A stretch of DNA of 22,011 bases from an uncultured Anaerolineales bacterium (GCA_913040765.1 CAJWIA010000003.1:1-22011); one strand, 5' to 3'; shown: positions 14,141 through 22,011, counted from the first letter of the stretch. Numbers and translations are program-made. The notes: generated by a model from the letters alone, not told the origin.

Positions 14141-17100
14141 TTGCCAATGATTTTCTCTCCGCAGTTACATTTGCCAGAATGGTGGCCCGGTACTCTTGTT
14201 TTGTGTGCCGGTATTATGGCGATTGGATTTAGTTTGTACCGCAGACGCTCTAGTTTTGTGAGTATGAGTGCTCGTGCTCTTCGGGTATTCCTGCTACTTA
14301 TATTTTTGTCTGTAACTGTGGCTGTTATACCTCAATTTTCTATTGCCCAAGGATACAAATTGCTGAATTTCGGTGTACTCGGAGCTGTTAATGTGACACC
14401 CTTAGCATATGTACCAATAGTTCTTGCCGCCGGTTGGTGGGGATATGGATGCGCGATTTTACTAGGACTGACCGGTAGTTTAGCTCATTCCCTTTGGCAT
14501 GGTTTGTACTTGTTCACTGTTTTGGAATGGGCTATGGTAGCAGTTATAGTAACTTTCTTGATGCGACAGGATTACATTGGGAAATTACCTATGATCACCC
14601 GTAATCCGCTTCCGGCTGCCCTGGTAGCGGCCTCTCTTCTATGGCCTCTGCAACTTGCCTATCTAATCTTAGATACTGGCCCAAAGGGTTTGGCTCAACC
14701 AGATTTGCTTGCGGCTGTCTGGGCAGGTGGAGCACCTTCATTGTTTAGCAATCTTTTCTTTGCTGGTATTGTTGGCGAACTTGCTCGTAGGATTGCTCCC
14801 TATCGCTGGTTCAATCGTACTCCTCGCAGAATACCGCCTTACGCAACAAATCTTAATCGGCGTTTGTTATTTGCACTATTACCAATGACCATCTTTGGTA
14901 TTGCTTTACTTTCTTGGGCGAACACGCGAATAGTATCAAATGCAGCCACTGAATTAGTCGTTGATCAAATGACACGTGATGCTAAAAATGCTGCGGATGT
15001 TGTACCATTTTTTATCCGTACTGGTGAGAGATTGGTATTGGATTTGTCCAGTGACCCAAGTTTATATGGACAAGACATGACGGATCTAACAAAGCATTTG
15101 TCACAGGGCATTAGTACGATACCTTATTTCAATCAATTAGTATTCTTTGACACATATGGTAGGCCGGTGACAGGATATCCTGAAAATGATGTGAGTTTGC
15201 TTGAATTAACTGCTGGAGAGATTGTTGCGGTACAAAATGGTTTGCAAGAACGTCAATTAGGTCATGAGCTTGTATTCCCAAACCAGAAAGATGCGCCTGT
15301 ACTAGTATCATTTGTATCTCCAGTTGTTGAACCAGACACTGATGTGTTGATTGGAGTGCTGCTTGGTCGAGCTAATGTAGTGACTAGCCCTCTTATGATT
15401 CCTGCGATAAAGAGCTTGCAGGGTCTACTTGTTGGTTCAGGTATAGGGTTCATCACTGATGGCCAAGACCGTATTATTTATCATCCTGACCCTAATTTGG
15501 TGCAAAACGTGTGGCAACCCGATTTCAGCGCCGAGACACTTAGGACATCCTCATCTAACGGTATAGCATATAGTGACCGTGATGACGATGGATTAAGAAG
15601 ATTGATATATTATTTGCCTGTTCAAGACTATCCTTGGAAGATAGTGATTGAGGTACCTTTTTCCTCAGTATTAGTGCAGACTACAGAAATTTTAGGTCCG
15701 CTTACGCTTTTACTATTGGCTGTAGGAGCGATAGCAATTCTGTTTTTGTTGGCAATCAGCAGTCGAATGACTTTGCCGCTAGGATTATTAGCTGCTGCTA
15801 CTGAAAAGATTACAGAAGGTAATCTGGCTGATCCAGTAGATATAGATGGTCCGGATGAGGTTGGTAGACTAGGTGAGGCGTTCGAACGCATGCGAACTCG
15901 TGTGCGTTCTCAGGTTGATGAGCTCAACATTTTATTAGAAGCTTCGCGTGCTGTGGCAGGGAGTCTAAAGCTAGATGAATGTCTTCCGCCAATATTAGAT
16001 GGTGCCCTGAGTGTAACTGATGCTGTAGGAGCACGGTTGCTACTAAAGTCTTTTAATGGCAAGAAGAGTAATGTGCAAACTTATTCAGCCGGTTCTGCAT
16101 CCGATGATATGAGTGTTTTTGATGATAATATATTTGAATTGGTCGAGCATGACAGTCAAATTATAGCTATAGAGAACGTATCGCGTGCTCGTGCAGTTCT
16201 TGATATTAGGCCTGGCAAACATTCTTTACAGGCCATATTAGCTTTACCAGTACAACATGAAACCAGTCTAATTGGAGTACTATGGTTGGGCTATAGTAAT
16301 CCACACATTTTCTCTCGATCCGAATCAGATTTGTTGATGACTCTAGCTGGTCAAGCTGCAGTTGCTGTAGCCAATTCTAGGTTGTTCGAAGCTAGCGAGG
16401 GTGGTCGGCAGCAGCTTGATGCTATTTTGACGGCAACTCCTGATGCCATTATTGTTACAGATCCCAGGCTGCGTTTAGTTCTAGTGAACCCAGCTGCGGA
16501 GGACATTTTTGATTTGCAGGGTACGGAAATTGTTGGTAGGAGGATAAATGAAATTATTCATCAACCGCAGTTAGCTGTAGCACTTCATTCAAGTGATGAA
16601 CGTACATCATCCCATGAGATAAAGCTTCCAGATGGTCGGACTTTTTCTGGATCAACATCTTCAATTGTCCGTCAGGATGGATCGATTATTGGGCGTTTAG
16701 CTGTACTGCGAGATGTAACGGAATTTAAGAATCTAGATCAGCAAAAGACAGATGCAATAGAAGCAGTTAGCAATGACTTAAAGGGCCCATTGGCTTTAAT
16801 GCAAGGCTATTCTACTATGTTGCCAATGGTTGGGAAGCTTAACAATCGCCAAAACGAATTTGCTGAAAAAATCGCAGCTGGGGTTGAGCAGATGAGCAAT
16901 TTGATTGAAGATGTGCTTGATTTGCATCGTATCGAATCTGATATAGGATCCAGTATGCAAGCTTTAGATATGGGAGAGATAGTTCAGGATCAGATAGAAG
17001 AAATCAAACCAGTTGCGGTATCCAGAGGCATACAGCTTGTATGTTCTGTGGAAAATAGTATCGAGGTTATTTCAGGCGATAAAAGTATGCTTCGTAGAGC

Positions 17101-17422
17101 TATCAGACATTTGTTGGACAATTCACTCCAGTACTCTTCTTCTGGCGGTACAGTACAAGTAAATGTACAGATGCTAAAGTCTGAAGTAGAAATATCCGTA
17201 GCGGATGATGGGATTGGTATATCACGAGCTGATCAGGATAGACTTTTCGAGAAGTTTTATCGTGTTTATGGTCAACAAGATACTGATTCGGTAGGGAGTG
17301 GTTTGGGTTTGTCATTTGTAAAATCAATTGCTGAACGTCATGGTGGACGAGTATGGCTTGAGAGTCAACTGGGCCAAGGCAGTACGTTCTATTTGGCACT
17401 TCCTACAAATATCAATGAATGA
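14141..17422 (+). CDS. Membrane sensor histidine-kinase-like protein with 7TM-like, sensor, HAMP, GAF and PAS domains
   Basis: This is a 1093-residue signalling protein; the start is TTG at 14141 or, equally likely, ATG at 14147, and neither has a clear Shine-Dalgarno. About residues 10-265 contain several membrane helices resembling a 5-8TM sensor module. Residues 266-515 look like an extracytoplasmic Cache-type domain. A last helix (about 517-543) leads to HAMP (to about 600), GAF (about 600-755) and PAS (about 760-865). In the kinase core, the dimerisation helix reads AVSNDLKGPLALMQGY; the expected phospho-acceptor His is Asn878, encoded AAT. The ATPase domain keeps the N box (LLDNSLQYS), G1 (DDGIGIS), the F box (FEKFYRV) and G2 (GSGLGLS). 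It may therefore bind ATP without autophosphorylating at the normal site. No response regulator is adjacent. Confidence 0.9.
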   Translation: MPMIFSPQLHLPEWWPGTLVLCAGIMAIGFSLYRRRSSFVSMSARALRVFLLLIFLSVTVAVIPQFSIAQGYKLLNFGVLGAVNVTPLAYVPIVLAAGWWGYGCAILLGLTGSLAHSLWHGLYLFTVLEWAMVAVIVTFLMRQDYIGKLPMITRNPLPAALVAASLLWPLQLAYLILDTGPKGLAQPDLLAAVWAGGAPSLFSNLFFAGIVGELARRIAPYRWFNRTPRRIPPYATNLNRRLLFALLPMTIFGIALLSWANTRIVSNAATELVVDQMTRDAKNAADVVPFFIRTGERLVLDLSSDPSLYGQDMTDLTKHLSQGISTIPYFNQLVFFDTYGRPVTGYPENDVSLLELTAGEIVAVQNGLQERQLGHELVFPNQKDAPVLVSFVSPVVEPDTDVLIGVLLGRANVVTSPLMIPAIKSLQGLLVGSGIGFITDGQDRIIYHPDPNLVQNVWQPDFSAETLRTSSSNGIAYSDRDDDGLRRLIYYLPVQDYPWKIVIEVPFSSVLVQTTEILGPLTLLLLAVGAIAILFLLAISSRMTLPLGLLAAATEKITEGNLADPVDIDGPDEVGRLGEAFERMRTRVRSQVDELNILLEASRAVAGSLKLDECLPPILDGALSVTDAVGARLLLKSFNGKKSNVQTYSAGSASDDMSVFDDNIFELVEHDSQIIAIENVSRARAVLDIRPGKHSLQAILALPVQHETSLIGVLWLGYSNPHIFSRSESDLLMTLAGQAAVAVANSRLFEASEGGRQQLDAILTATPDAIIVTDPRLRLVLVNPAAEDIFDLQGTEIVGRRINEIIHQPQLAVALHSSDERTSSHEIKLPDGRTFSGSTSSIVRQDGSIIGRLAVLRDVTEFKNLDQQKTDAIEAVSNDLKGPLALMQGYSTMLPMVGKLNNRQNEFAEKIAAGVEQMSNLIEDVLDLHRIESDIGSSMQALDMGEIVQDQIEEIKPVAVSRGIQLVCSVENSIEVISGDKSMLRRAIRHLLDNSLQYSSSGGTVQVNVQMLKSEVEISVADDGIGISRADQDRLFEKFYRVYGQQDTDSVGSGLGLSFVKSIAERHGGRVWLESQLGQGSTFYLALPTNINE

Positions 17423-17485
17423 TTCTAGGTAGATCCTGAAAAAAGTTATTTTTTATTTTAATATACCTTCTATAATTTATTTATA

Positions 17486-17514
17486 TTTACAATAATTAAT
17501 CGATGTGGTAGACT
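17486..17514 (+). promoter_or_regulatory. Promoter of the rpsF-rpsR operon
   Basis: TTTACA (17486-17491) and TAGACT (17509-17514) are 17 bases apart, and TGG before the -10 adds an extended element. Transcription would start about 17521, giving a leader of about 94 bases before the bS6 GTG. This is the best-formed promoter in the window. The preceding 17423-17485 stretch is very AT-rich and holds no GC-rich terminator hairpin for the kinase gene. Confidence 0.7.
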
Positions 17515-17541
17515 GTTGTCCTGCGAGCAGCATGATACTTC

Positions 17542-17604
17542 TCGCTTTCCGCTCCTAGTTATTATCATCCAGGATAATAAGGGGGTATATACCGAGGAAA
17601 GAGG
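17542..17604 (+). promoter_or_regulatory. Candidate S6:S18-binding autoregulatory leader RNA
   Basis: The leader can fold into a long imperfect hairpin. The outer stem pairs CTTTCC (17545-17550) with GGAAAG (17596-17601). A middle stem pairs CTCC (17552-17555) with GGGG (17581-17584). After a TAG bulge, an inner 8-bp stem pairs TTATTATC (17559-17566) with GATAATAA (17573-17580). The 3' side of the internal loop contains ACCGA (17591-17595). Known rpsF leaders bind the S6:S18 complex through a hairpin with a CCG in a 3'-side bulge, mimicking its 16S rRNA site. Here the outer stem also abuts the Shine-Dalgarno GAGGTGA (17601-17607), so protein binding could block bS6 translation. The match is by eye. 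Confidence 0.6.
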
Positions 17605-17614
17605 TGAATTTACA

Positions 17615-18064
17615 GTGAGAAATTACGAAATTGCGGTCATATTAAGTCCAGATCTTGACGACAAATCCTTGCCTGATATGAAGGAAACTATTAAGGATTG
17701 GATATCGTCTTCTGGAGGAGAAATTGTTTTGACAGATGATAGAGGTCAGCGTAAGTTGGCATACCTGATAAAGAAAAAGAGAGAAGGATATTATATATCC
17801 TGGTATGCAAGCCTTTTGCCATCTGGCCCATCTGCAATAGAACAAAATATGCGTTTAAACGAGAATATATTACGATTTATGGTAATCAAATCGGATGTGC
17901 CTGTGCAAGTTGATGAAAAGTCGCTTCCGGTTGATGCTGACAGTAATGTAGCTGAACCAGTAGTATCAATTGAAACATCAGAAGAAATTACAGAAGGTAA
18001 TGAAGGTACAGATGCATCAGCAGATCAGTCATTGGATGAAAAAAATGAAGGGGAGTCTGGATAA
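17615..18064 (+). CDS. rpsF: Small ribosomal subunit protein bS6 with long acidic C-terminal tail
   Basis: bS6 binds the central domain of 16S rRNA as a pair with bS18. I start it at the GTG at 17615, giving MRNYEIAVILSP, which is the family N terminus, with GAGGTGA seven bases upstream. The open frame continues 33 codons further left, but that part coincides with the regulatory leader and resembles no S6 sequence. The product is 149 residues. The ferredoxin-like fold spans about 1-95, with GQRKLAYLIKKKREGYYISW and LRFMVIKSDVP. It is followed by about 50 residues rich in Glu, Asp, Ser and Thr, ending DEKNEGESG. S6 proteins often have short acidic tails, some extended by glutamate ligation; this one is long. 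The stop overlaps the rpsR start by one base (TAATG), and there is no ssb gene between. Confidence 0.93.
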   Translation: MRNYEIAVILSPDLDDKSLPDMKETIKDWISSSGGEIVLTDDRGQRKLAYLIKKKREGYYISWYASLLPSGPSAIEQNMRLNENILRFMVIKSDVPVQVDEKSLPVDADSNVAEPVVSIETSEEITEGNEGTDASADQSLDEKNEGESG

Positions 18065-18321
18065 TGGCATTTTACCGTGGTTCCAATAGGAATAGGTCAT
18101 ATAATAGGCGACCAAGTGTATGTCAATTTTGTGCCGATAAGGTTACTCAGTTGGACTATAAGAATCTGGATATTGTAGCCAGACAAATTGATCCAGAGGG
18201 TAAAATACGGCCGCGAAGGCGTACCGGCACCTGTGCACGTCATCAGCGTATGGTAGCTATTGCCGTAAAACGTGCAAGACATATGGCTCTACTAGCTTTT
18301 GATAAAGGCACTTGGATTTAG
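18064..18321 (+). CDS. rpsR: Small ribosomal subunit protein bS18
   Basis: bS18 is an 85-residue ribosomal protein that forms a heterodimer with bS6 on the 30S platform. The family core is intact: VCQFCADK, LDYKNLDIVARQIDPEGKI and RPRRRTGTCARHQR. Cys20, Cys23, Cys57 and His60 make a complete potential zinc site, so this is the zinc-containing (C+) form. The C-terminal helix includes AVKRARHMALL. The start overlaps the rpsF stop by one base, implying translational coupling and equal output of the two partners. The parvulin gene follows after 30 bases, and I see no terminator in between. Confidence 0.97.
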   Translation: MAFYRGSNRNRSYNRRPSVCQFCADKVTQLDYKNLDIVARQIDPEGKIRPRRRTGTCARHQRMVAIAVKRARHMALLAFDKGTWI

Positions 18322-18351
18322 ATATAACTCTTCTAATTCATATTAATAAAA

Positions 18352-19557
18352 ATGGGTAGTAAAACGGGTCAAAGACCCGGGGAATTATCGCGACGGCGTG
18401 TGAGTCGGTCTGCTCGTGATCGCAAGCTTCGAACATGGCTGCTGTCTGCCACAGCGGGCGTTGCGGTAATGTTATTTGGATTGCTAGGATATGGTATTGT
18501 AGAAAAATACTGGATTATCCCGCAAAAGACTGTTGCCACTGTTGGTGAGCATGAAATTTCCCTTGAGTTATTACAGCAGCATACTCGCTATCGAAGGTCA
18601 CAGATGTTAAATCAATATATCTCCTATTTAGATGTTCTTCAATATGCTGGAGAGCAGCGAAACCAAGTCCAGGATTTGCTGGATCAGATTGATACAGAGC
18701 TAAAGAATCCAGTCGTGCTTACAAGAAGTATTATGGATGAATTGGTTAACATGTACTTAATTCTTGATGAATCGCGTACGCGAAACATAGTTCTCACTGA
18801 AGATGAAATTGAAACTGCTATAAAGATGTTTTTTGGTTATGACTCCAGTGCAACAGATTTATCTTCATCTATTAGAGAAACTGATGACATAATTAGTGCT
18901 ACGCAGTCTGCAAACATTCAATCTCCGACTGCGACTCCATACACTATGGATGCATATAGGGAAAACTATAAGAATTATATGGATGAAATAGAAGTTGATA
19001 CTGGAATGAGTGAAAGTACATTCAGATCGTTGTTCGCAAGTAAGCTTCGCACTGAAAAATTGCGTGGTGTCATAGGACAAGAGCAAGATTATCCAGAAGA
19101 GGAGCAAGTGCATGTCAAACATATATTGCTGTCTTTGGATAATCTAGATGCAGCGTCAAGTATACTTGCTCGTGCTTTAGAAGGCGAGGATTTTGATGAA
19201 TTGGCCATGCAGTTCTCTGATGATGAGTCTAATGCTAATATTGGTGGAGACTTGGGTTGGATTGCTAGAGGTCAGATGGTGAATAGTTTTGAGCAAGTCA
19301 TATTTGAAGCAGAAAAGGGAGTATTGGCTGAGTTGGTAGCCACACAGTTTGGGCTACACATAGTCAAAATTGTCGAACGGCAAGTGAGGTCTTTACCCTC
19401 GAGTATTGTTGAACAACGACGAATGCTCGCCTTCAACGAGTGGCTTTTAGGTGTGCGGTCGACTACTAATATAGATATTTTAGATTGGTGGGAACCTTAT
19501 GCCCCTACAAACCCCACTTTGCAGGATATGTACGATAAAATTGCCGAATCAAAATAG
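18352..19557 (+). CDS. Membrane-anchored parvulin-type peptidyl-prolyl isomerase (SurA/PrsA-like)
   Basis: This is a 401-residue protein folding factor expected on the outer face of the membrane. A basic N terminus (RRRVSRSARDRKLR) leads to one membrane anchor (about 28-50). A helical SurA-N-like chaperone region (about 60-245) follows, with TVATVGEHEISLELLQQHTRYR at its start. The rotamase domain (about 250-345) shows the parvulin signatures VHVKHILLS, FDELAMQFSDDESNANIGGDLGWI, FGLHIVKI and a C-terminal extension ending MYDKIAESK. Family members catalyse prolyl cis/trans isomerisation and assist secreted proteins. The gene lies 30 bases after rpsR on the same strand and is probably co-transcribed, an unusual partner for ribosomal genes. 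No clear Shine-Dalgarno precedes the ATG. Its end faces SMC with 56 bases between, where I see no strong terminator. Confidence 0.88.
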   Translation: MGSKTGQRPGELSRRRVSRSARDRKLRTWLLSATAGVAVMLFGLLGYGIVEKYWIIPQKTVATVGEHEISLELLQQHTRYRRSQMLNQYISYLDVLQYAGEQRNQVQDLLDQIDTELKNPVVLTRSIMDELVNMYLILDESRTRNIVLTEDEIETAIKMFFGYDSSATDLSSSIRETDDIISATQSANIQSPTATPYTMDAYRENYKNYMDEIEVDTGMSESTFRSLFASKLRTEKLRGVIGQEQDYPEEEQVHVKHILLSLDNLDAASSILARALEGEDFDELAMQFSDDESNANIGGDLGWIARGQMVNSFEQVIFEAEKGVLAELVATQFGLHIVKIVERQVRSLPSSIVEQRRMLAFNEWLLGVRSTTNIDILDWWEPYAPTNPTLQDMYDKIAESK

Positions 19558-19613
19558 CTCGAACAGGGCATTTATTGATATATTTGGTTTTGCTGTCCTT
19601 CGCACTGAATTGT

Positions 19614-22011
19614 CTATATAACTTCATCTGGCTTCAAGCTGATAACTTGACTTGAACTATCACTGCTCATGTTAATACCATATACTGTATCAGCTACTTC
19701 CACAGTATGTCGATTATGAGTGATCAGGACAAATTGTGTGTTCTGACTAATTTCCCGTAAAATTGAACGAAAACGACCTACGTTACTCTCATCTAGCATT
19801 GCATCAACTTCGTCCAATAGTGCGAAAGGTGTTGGACTCACTCTAAGCAAAGCAAATACTAATGCACATGCAATTAATGCTCTTTCTCCGCCAGATAGAG
19901 CAGCTAGTCCTTGTTGGCGGCGCCCAGGCAGCTGTGCAATTATTTCTACGCCTGTATTGCTCAGGTCATTTTCGTCGTCAAGCTCCAGTCTACCACTACC
20001 TCCATCAAACAATCTCTTAAATGTTATCTCGAATTCTTTTGCAACAGCATCAAATGTGTTGCGGAATTCGCGTTGCATCAACTCGTCTAATTCGGATATT
20101 ACTTGGCGGAGCTGATTTGATGCAGAATCAAGGTCTTCAATTTGTGAAGATAAGTGTTCGTGTCGATCCTTTACTTCGTCATATTCTTTCATTGCATCCG
20201 GATTGATTCCACCAATTCTGCGCATTTGTATGCGAAGTTGATTTATAGAATCGTCAATATCATCTGGGAGCTCAGACACATAATCTAAACGTTCGACTAT
20301 TTGATTAAAGGGTAATGGTACTGATCCTGTTATCTTTTCTCCAAATTCAATATCAGCTAGGCCAAAGTCATCATTGATTTGAGTTTGAAGTGAGTCAATA
20401 TGATCCTGTTGACGCTGTAGTTCTAATTGTGCTTGTGCATGTCGATGTTCCATATTATGTATGGTATCCCTGAACTTACTTTCAGGACCATCATCACTGA
20501 CCATTTTAATTTCAAGCGCATGAATTGTGTTTTCTTCCGGTTCAATGAGTTGTTGTAATTTAGCAATGTCCTGTTGAGATTTTCTCTGATACTCGCTTAG
20601 TTTTGTAATATTGGTCTCGATATCGGACATTTGCAAATCTAGTATTTTAAGCTGTGATTTGCGAGTGTCTATGCGATCAATTTCCGTCTTGTATACAGAA
20701 TGTAGTTCCGCATCTCTTGTTTCCGCATCTTTTAATGCACGTTCAGCTACTGCTAGGTCTGTTTGGCAACTAGTTAAAACACTAGATATATCACCAGTAT
20801 CTACAGCCAAGGCCAAATCATGAAACTCTTGAGATTGTTTTTCTAACCCCAAATGCTTTATTGTCAGTAGTTCAATTTCTTTCGAACCAGTTAGTATTTC
20901 TTCATCAATTTTGTTCAATCGAGCTTGTAGTGTTTCTATCATTTGCTTAGTCCAGTTATGGTGGGATTGTGCTCTCTCTAACTCAATAACCGTAGCATCT
21001 CGTTCAGTAGAAACATTTAGTTCATGGTCCATTAATTCGTCTAGCGCAGGCTGGAAATCGTCAAAGATATCTCTAGTTTCCCTTAGTTTGGATACAAGTT
21101 TATTCTTTGTTTCTGATAGCGCGTCACGTTTTGCATTGGCAGCATCTATTTGATCAGGTAGATTTCGTGCTTCTCGGGCGAGTACTAGGACATCTGCTTC
21201 TTTTGCCTTACCTACAATTGCAGGTCCATTTGCATAATAAACTTCACCATCCCGGGTTACAGTCATTGCTCCAAATGGAAGCTGTTTAGATATGATCTGT
21301 GCAGATGAACTATCAGCACAGATTGCTGTGTTAGATAGCAATATGCTTATAGCATCACGATATTGCTTGTCACATTTTATTAAGTCAGTAGCCCAACCTA
21401 TGAATCCGTCGGTTTTCACAGTTAGCAATGATTTTTGAACACGCAGTTTATCAAGAGGGAGTATCGTAGCTCTACCACCATGTTTTTCGAGTAATTCTTT
21501 GACAAAATCAACGGAAGAATAATTTTCCAAAAATATAGCTTGTATGTTTTTCCCTAATGCTGCACCTATTGCTGTCTCCAAATCTTGGTCAACAGTAATT
21601 ATCTCAGCTACAGTACCTATATAACTTTGGAGAGTGCCTTTTTCAGCAGCTTGCCTAATGATTTCGAGTCCTGTAGATCCTTTGTCTTCTCCTATTCTTT
21701 GGTGAGAAATCCATTTTTGTTTGGTTTGCAGGCGCTCAGATTCGTCATTAGCTGCAGTCAACTTTTCTCCAATTTGCTCTACTTCTGTGCGGATACCATG
21801 CAGTGTTTTGGACAAATTGTTGCGCTTGCTTGTAGCACTACCAAGTTCTACTTGGGCTTCTTTGTTCTTATTCTCTAAATTAGCTAATTTTGTTGCTAAT
21901 GTCTGCACATGTAAATCAGACTCTGTTAAATCTCTCTCTGATTCCTTGATGTCACTACTTATGTGCTGCCGATTATCACTTAACGCTTTGTGTTTAGCTT
22001 GAAAAGTTAGC
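19614..22011 (-). CDS. smc: Chromosome segregation protein SMC, C-terminal part (gene runs off the right edge)
   Basis: SMC forms the ATP-driven ring, with ScpA and ScpB, that organises and separates chromosomes. The frame is open from the stop at 19614 to the right edge, giving 799 or fewer residues of the gene; the GTG at 21906-21908 is only internal. The right-edge part is N-terminal coiled coil (for example KESERDLTESDLH). The hinge follows (about 110-260 of this fragment, GTVAEIITVDQDLETAIGAALG and ATILPLDKLR). The long return coiled coil leads to the C-terminal ABC half. This half has the signature LSGGERALIACA, Walker B with FALLDEVDAML, and the D- and H-loop region ending VLITHNRHTVEVAD. 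The N-terminal Walker A head is outside the window. The gene is convergent with the parvulin gene. Confidence 0.95.
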   Translation of the reverse strand, partial: LTFQAKHKALSDNRQHISSDIKESERDLTESDLHVQTLATKLANLENKNKEAQVELGSATSKRNNLSKTLHGIRTEVEQIGEKLTAANDESERLQTKQKWISHQRIGEDKGSTGLEIIRQAAEKGTLQSYIGTVAEIITVDQDLETAIGAALGKNIQAIFLENYSSVDFVKELLEKHGGRATILPLDKLRVQKSLLTVKTDGFIGWATDLIKCDKQYRDAISILLSNTAICADSSSAQIISKQLPFGAMTVTRDGEVYYANGPAIVGKAKEADVLVLAREARNLPDQIDAANAKRDALSETKNKLVSKLRETRDIFDDFQPALDELMDHELNVSTERDATVIELERAQSHHNWTKQMIETLQARLNKIDEEILTGSKEIELLTIKHLGLEKQSQEFHDLALAVDTGDISSVLTSCQTDLAVAERALKDAETRDAELHSVYKTEIDRIDTRKSQLKILDLQMSDIETNITKLSEYQRKSQQDIAKLQQLIEPEENTIHALEIKMVSDDGPESKFRDTIHNMEHRHAQAQLELQRQQDHIDSLQTQINDDFGLADIEFGEKITGSVPLPFNQIVERLDYVSELPDDIDDSINQLRIQMRRIGGINPDAMKEYDEVKDRHEHLSSQIEDLDSASNQLRQVISELDELMQREFRNTFDAVAKEFEITFKRLFDGGSGRLELDDENDLSNTGVEIIAQLPGRRQQGLAALSGGERALIACALVFALLRVSPTPFALLDEVDAMLDESNVGRFRSILREISQNTQFVLITHNRHTVEVADTVYGINMSSDSSSQVISLKPDEVI

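Noticed and set aside
17532..17558. Eight-codon upstream open frame in the rpsF leader (MILLAFRS then stop)
   Set aside because: It has no convincing Shine-Dalgarno and a frame this short is expected by chance; the RNA structure explains the region better.
17516..17614. N-terminal extension of bS6 by 33 residues
   Set aside because: The region is the operon leader with its hairpin, the predicted transcription start is at about 17521, and the extension does not resemble S6.
1..22011. Search for CRISPR arrays, transposons, prophage genes and attachment sites
   Set aside because: No regularly spaced repeats, transposase or integrase motifs, or terminal inverted repeats were seen; the tRNA-Leu gene has no adjacent integrase or repeated 3' end that I could find.

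Overview
The window is about 22 kb of AT-rich (roughly 40% GC by eye), gene-dense bacterial chromosome. It carries almost entirely core-genome genes, with no mobile elements, CRISPR arrays or rRNA. The protein set suggests a Chloroflexota bacterium, possibly of the Dehalococcoidia/SAR202 type: tandem S41 proteases, a short Flp-type pilin, a C-rich bS18, a ClpP with a GVTASFG active site, and a multi-domain sensor kinase. This placement is an inference from sequence style; no phylogeny was run.

Left part (1-10306), all on the minus strand. In the direction of transcription (from high to low coordinates) it starts with a 101-aa membrane protein. This is followed by a large tricorn-like S41 protease-domain lipoprotein and a CtpA-type S41 protease, apparently one envelope-proteolysis operon. 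Next, behind its own extended -10 promoter, come tRNA-Leu(UAG), trigger factor (tig) and clpP, a protein-folding and degradation unit closed by a strong hairpin. Then HAD phosphatase, rlmN and wecB follow as a tight operon (8-nt gap, then a 4-nt overlap). Then comes a separately promoted 52-aa Flp/Tad-type pilin, and finally a partial unknown gene that leaves the window at base 1.

Middle part (10307-14140). A short divergent promoter region leads rightward to mutL, apparently leaderless, with an inverted repeat over its -10. After mutL comes a zinc-dependent medium-chain dehydrogenase. A convergent metallo-beta-lactamase-fold hydrolase lies on the minus strand.

Right part (14050-22011). A 1093-residue membrane sensor-kinase-like protein follows (multi-TM, sensor, HAMP, GAF, PAS, kinase core), in which the expected phospho-accepting histidine is asparagine. 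Then comes the ribosomal operon rpsF-rpsR. It lacks the usual ssb between the two genes and has a leader that folds like the S6:S18 autoregulatory RNA. A membrane-anchored parvulin-type prolyl isomerase lies downstream. Convergent to it is the C-terminal two thirds of SMC, whose start lies beyond base 22011.

Two start sites need correction. The longest trigger-factor frame runs into the tRNA-Leu gene, and the longest bS6 frame runs through its own regulatory leader; both genes most likely start at internal GTG codons behind good Shine-Dalgarno sequences. Nothing here is clearly a new multi-gene system. The points most worth a second look are the His-to-Asn kinase, the ssb-less S6/S18 operon with its leader RNA, the stand-alone pilin and the paired S41 proteases.
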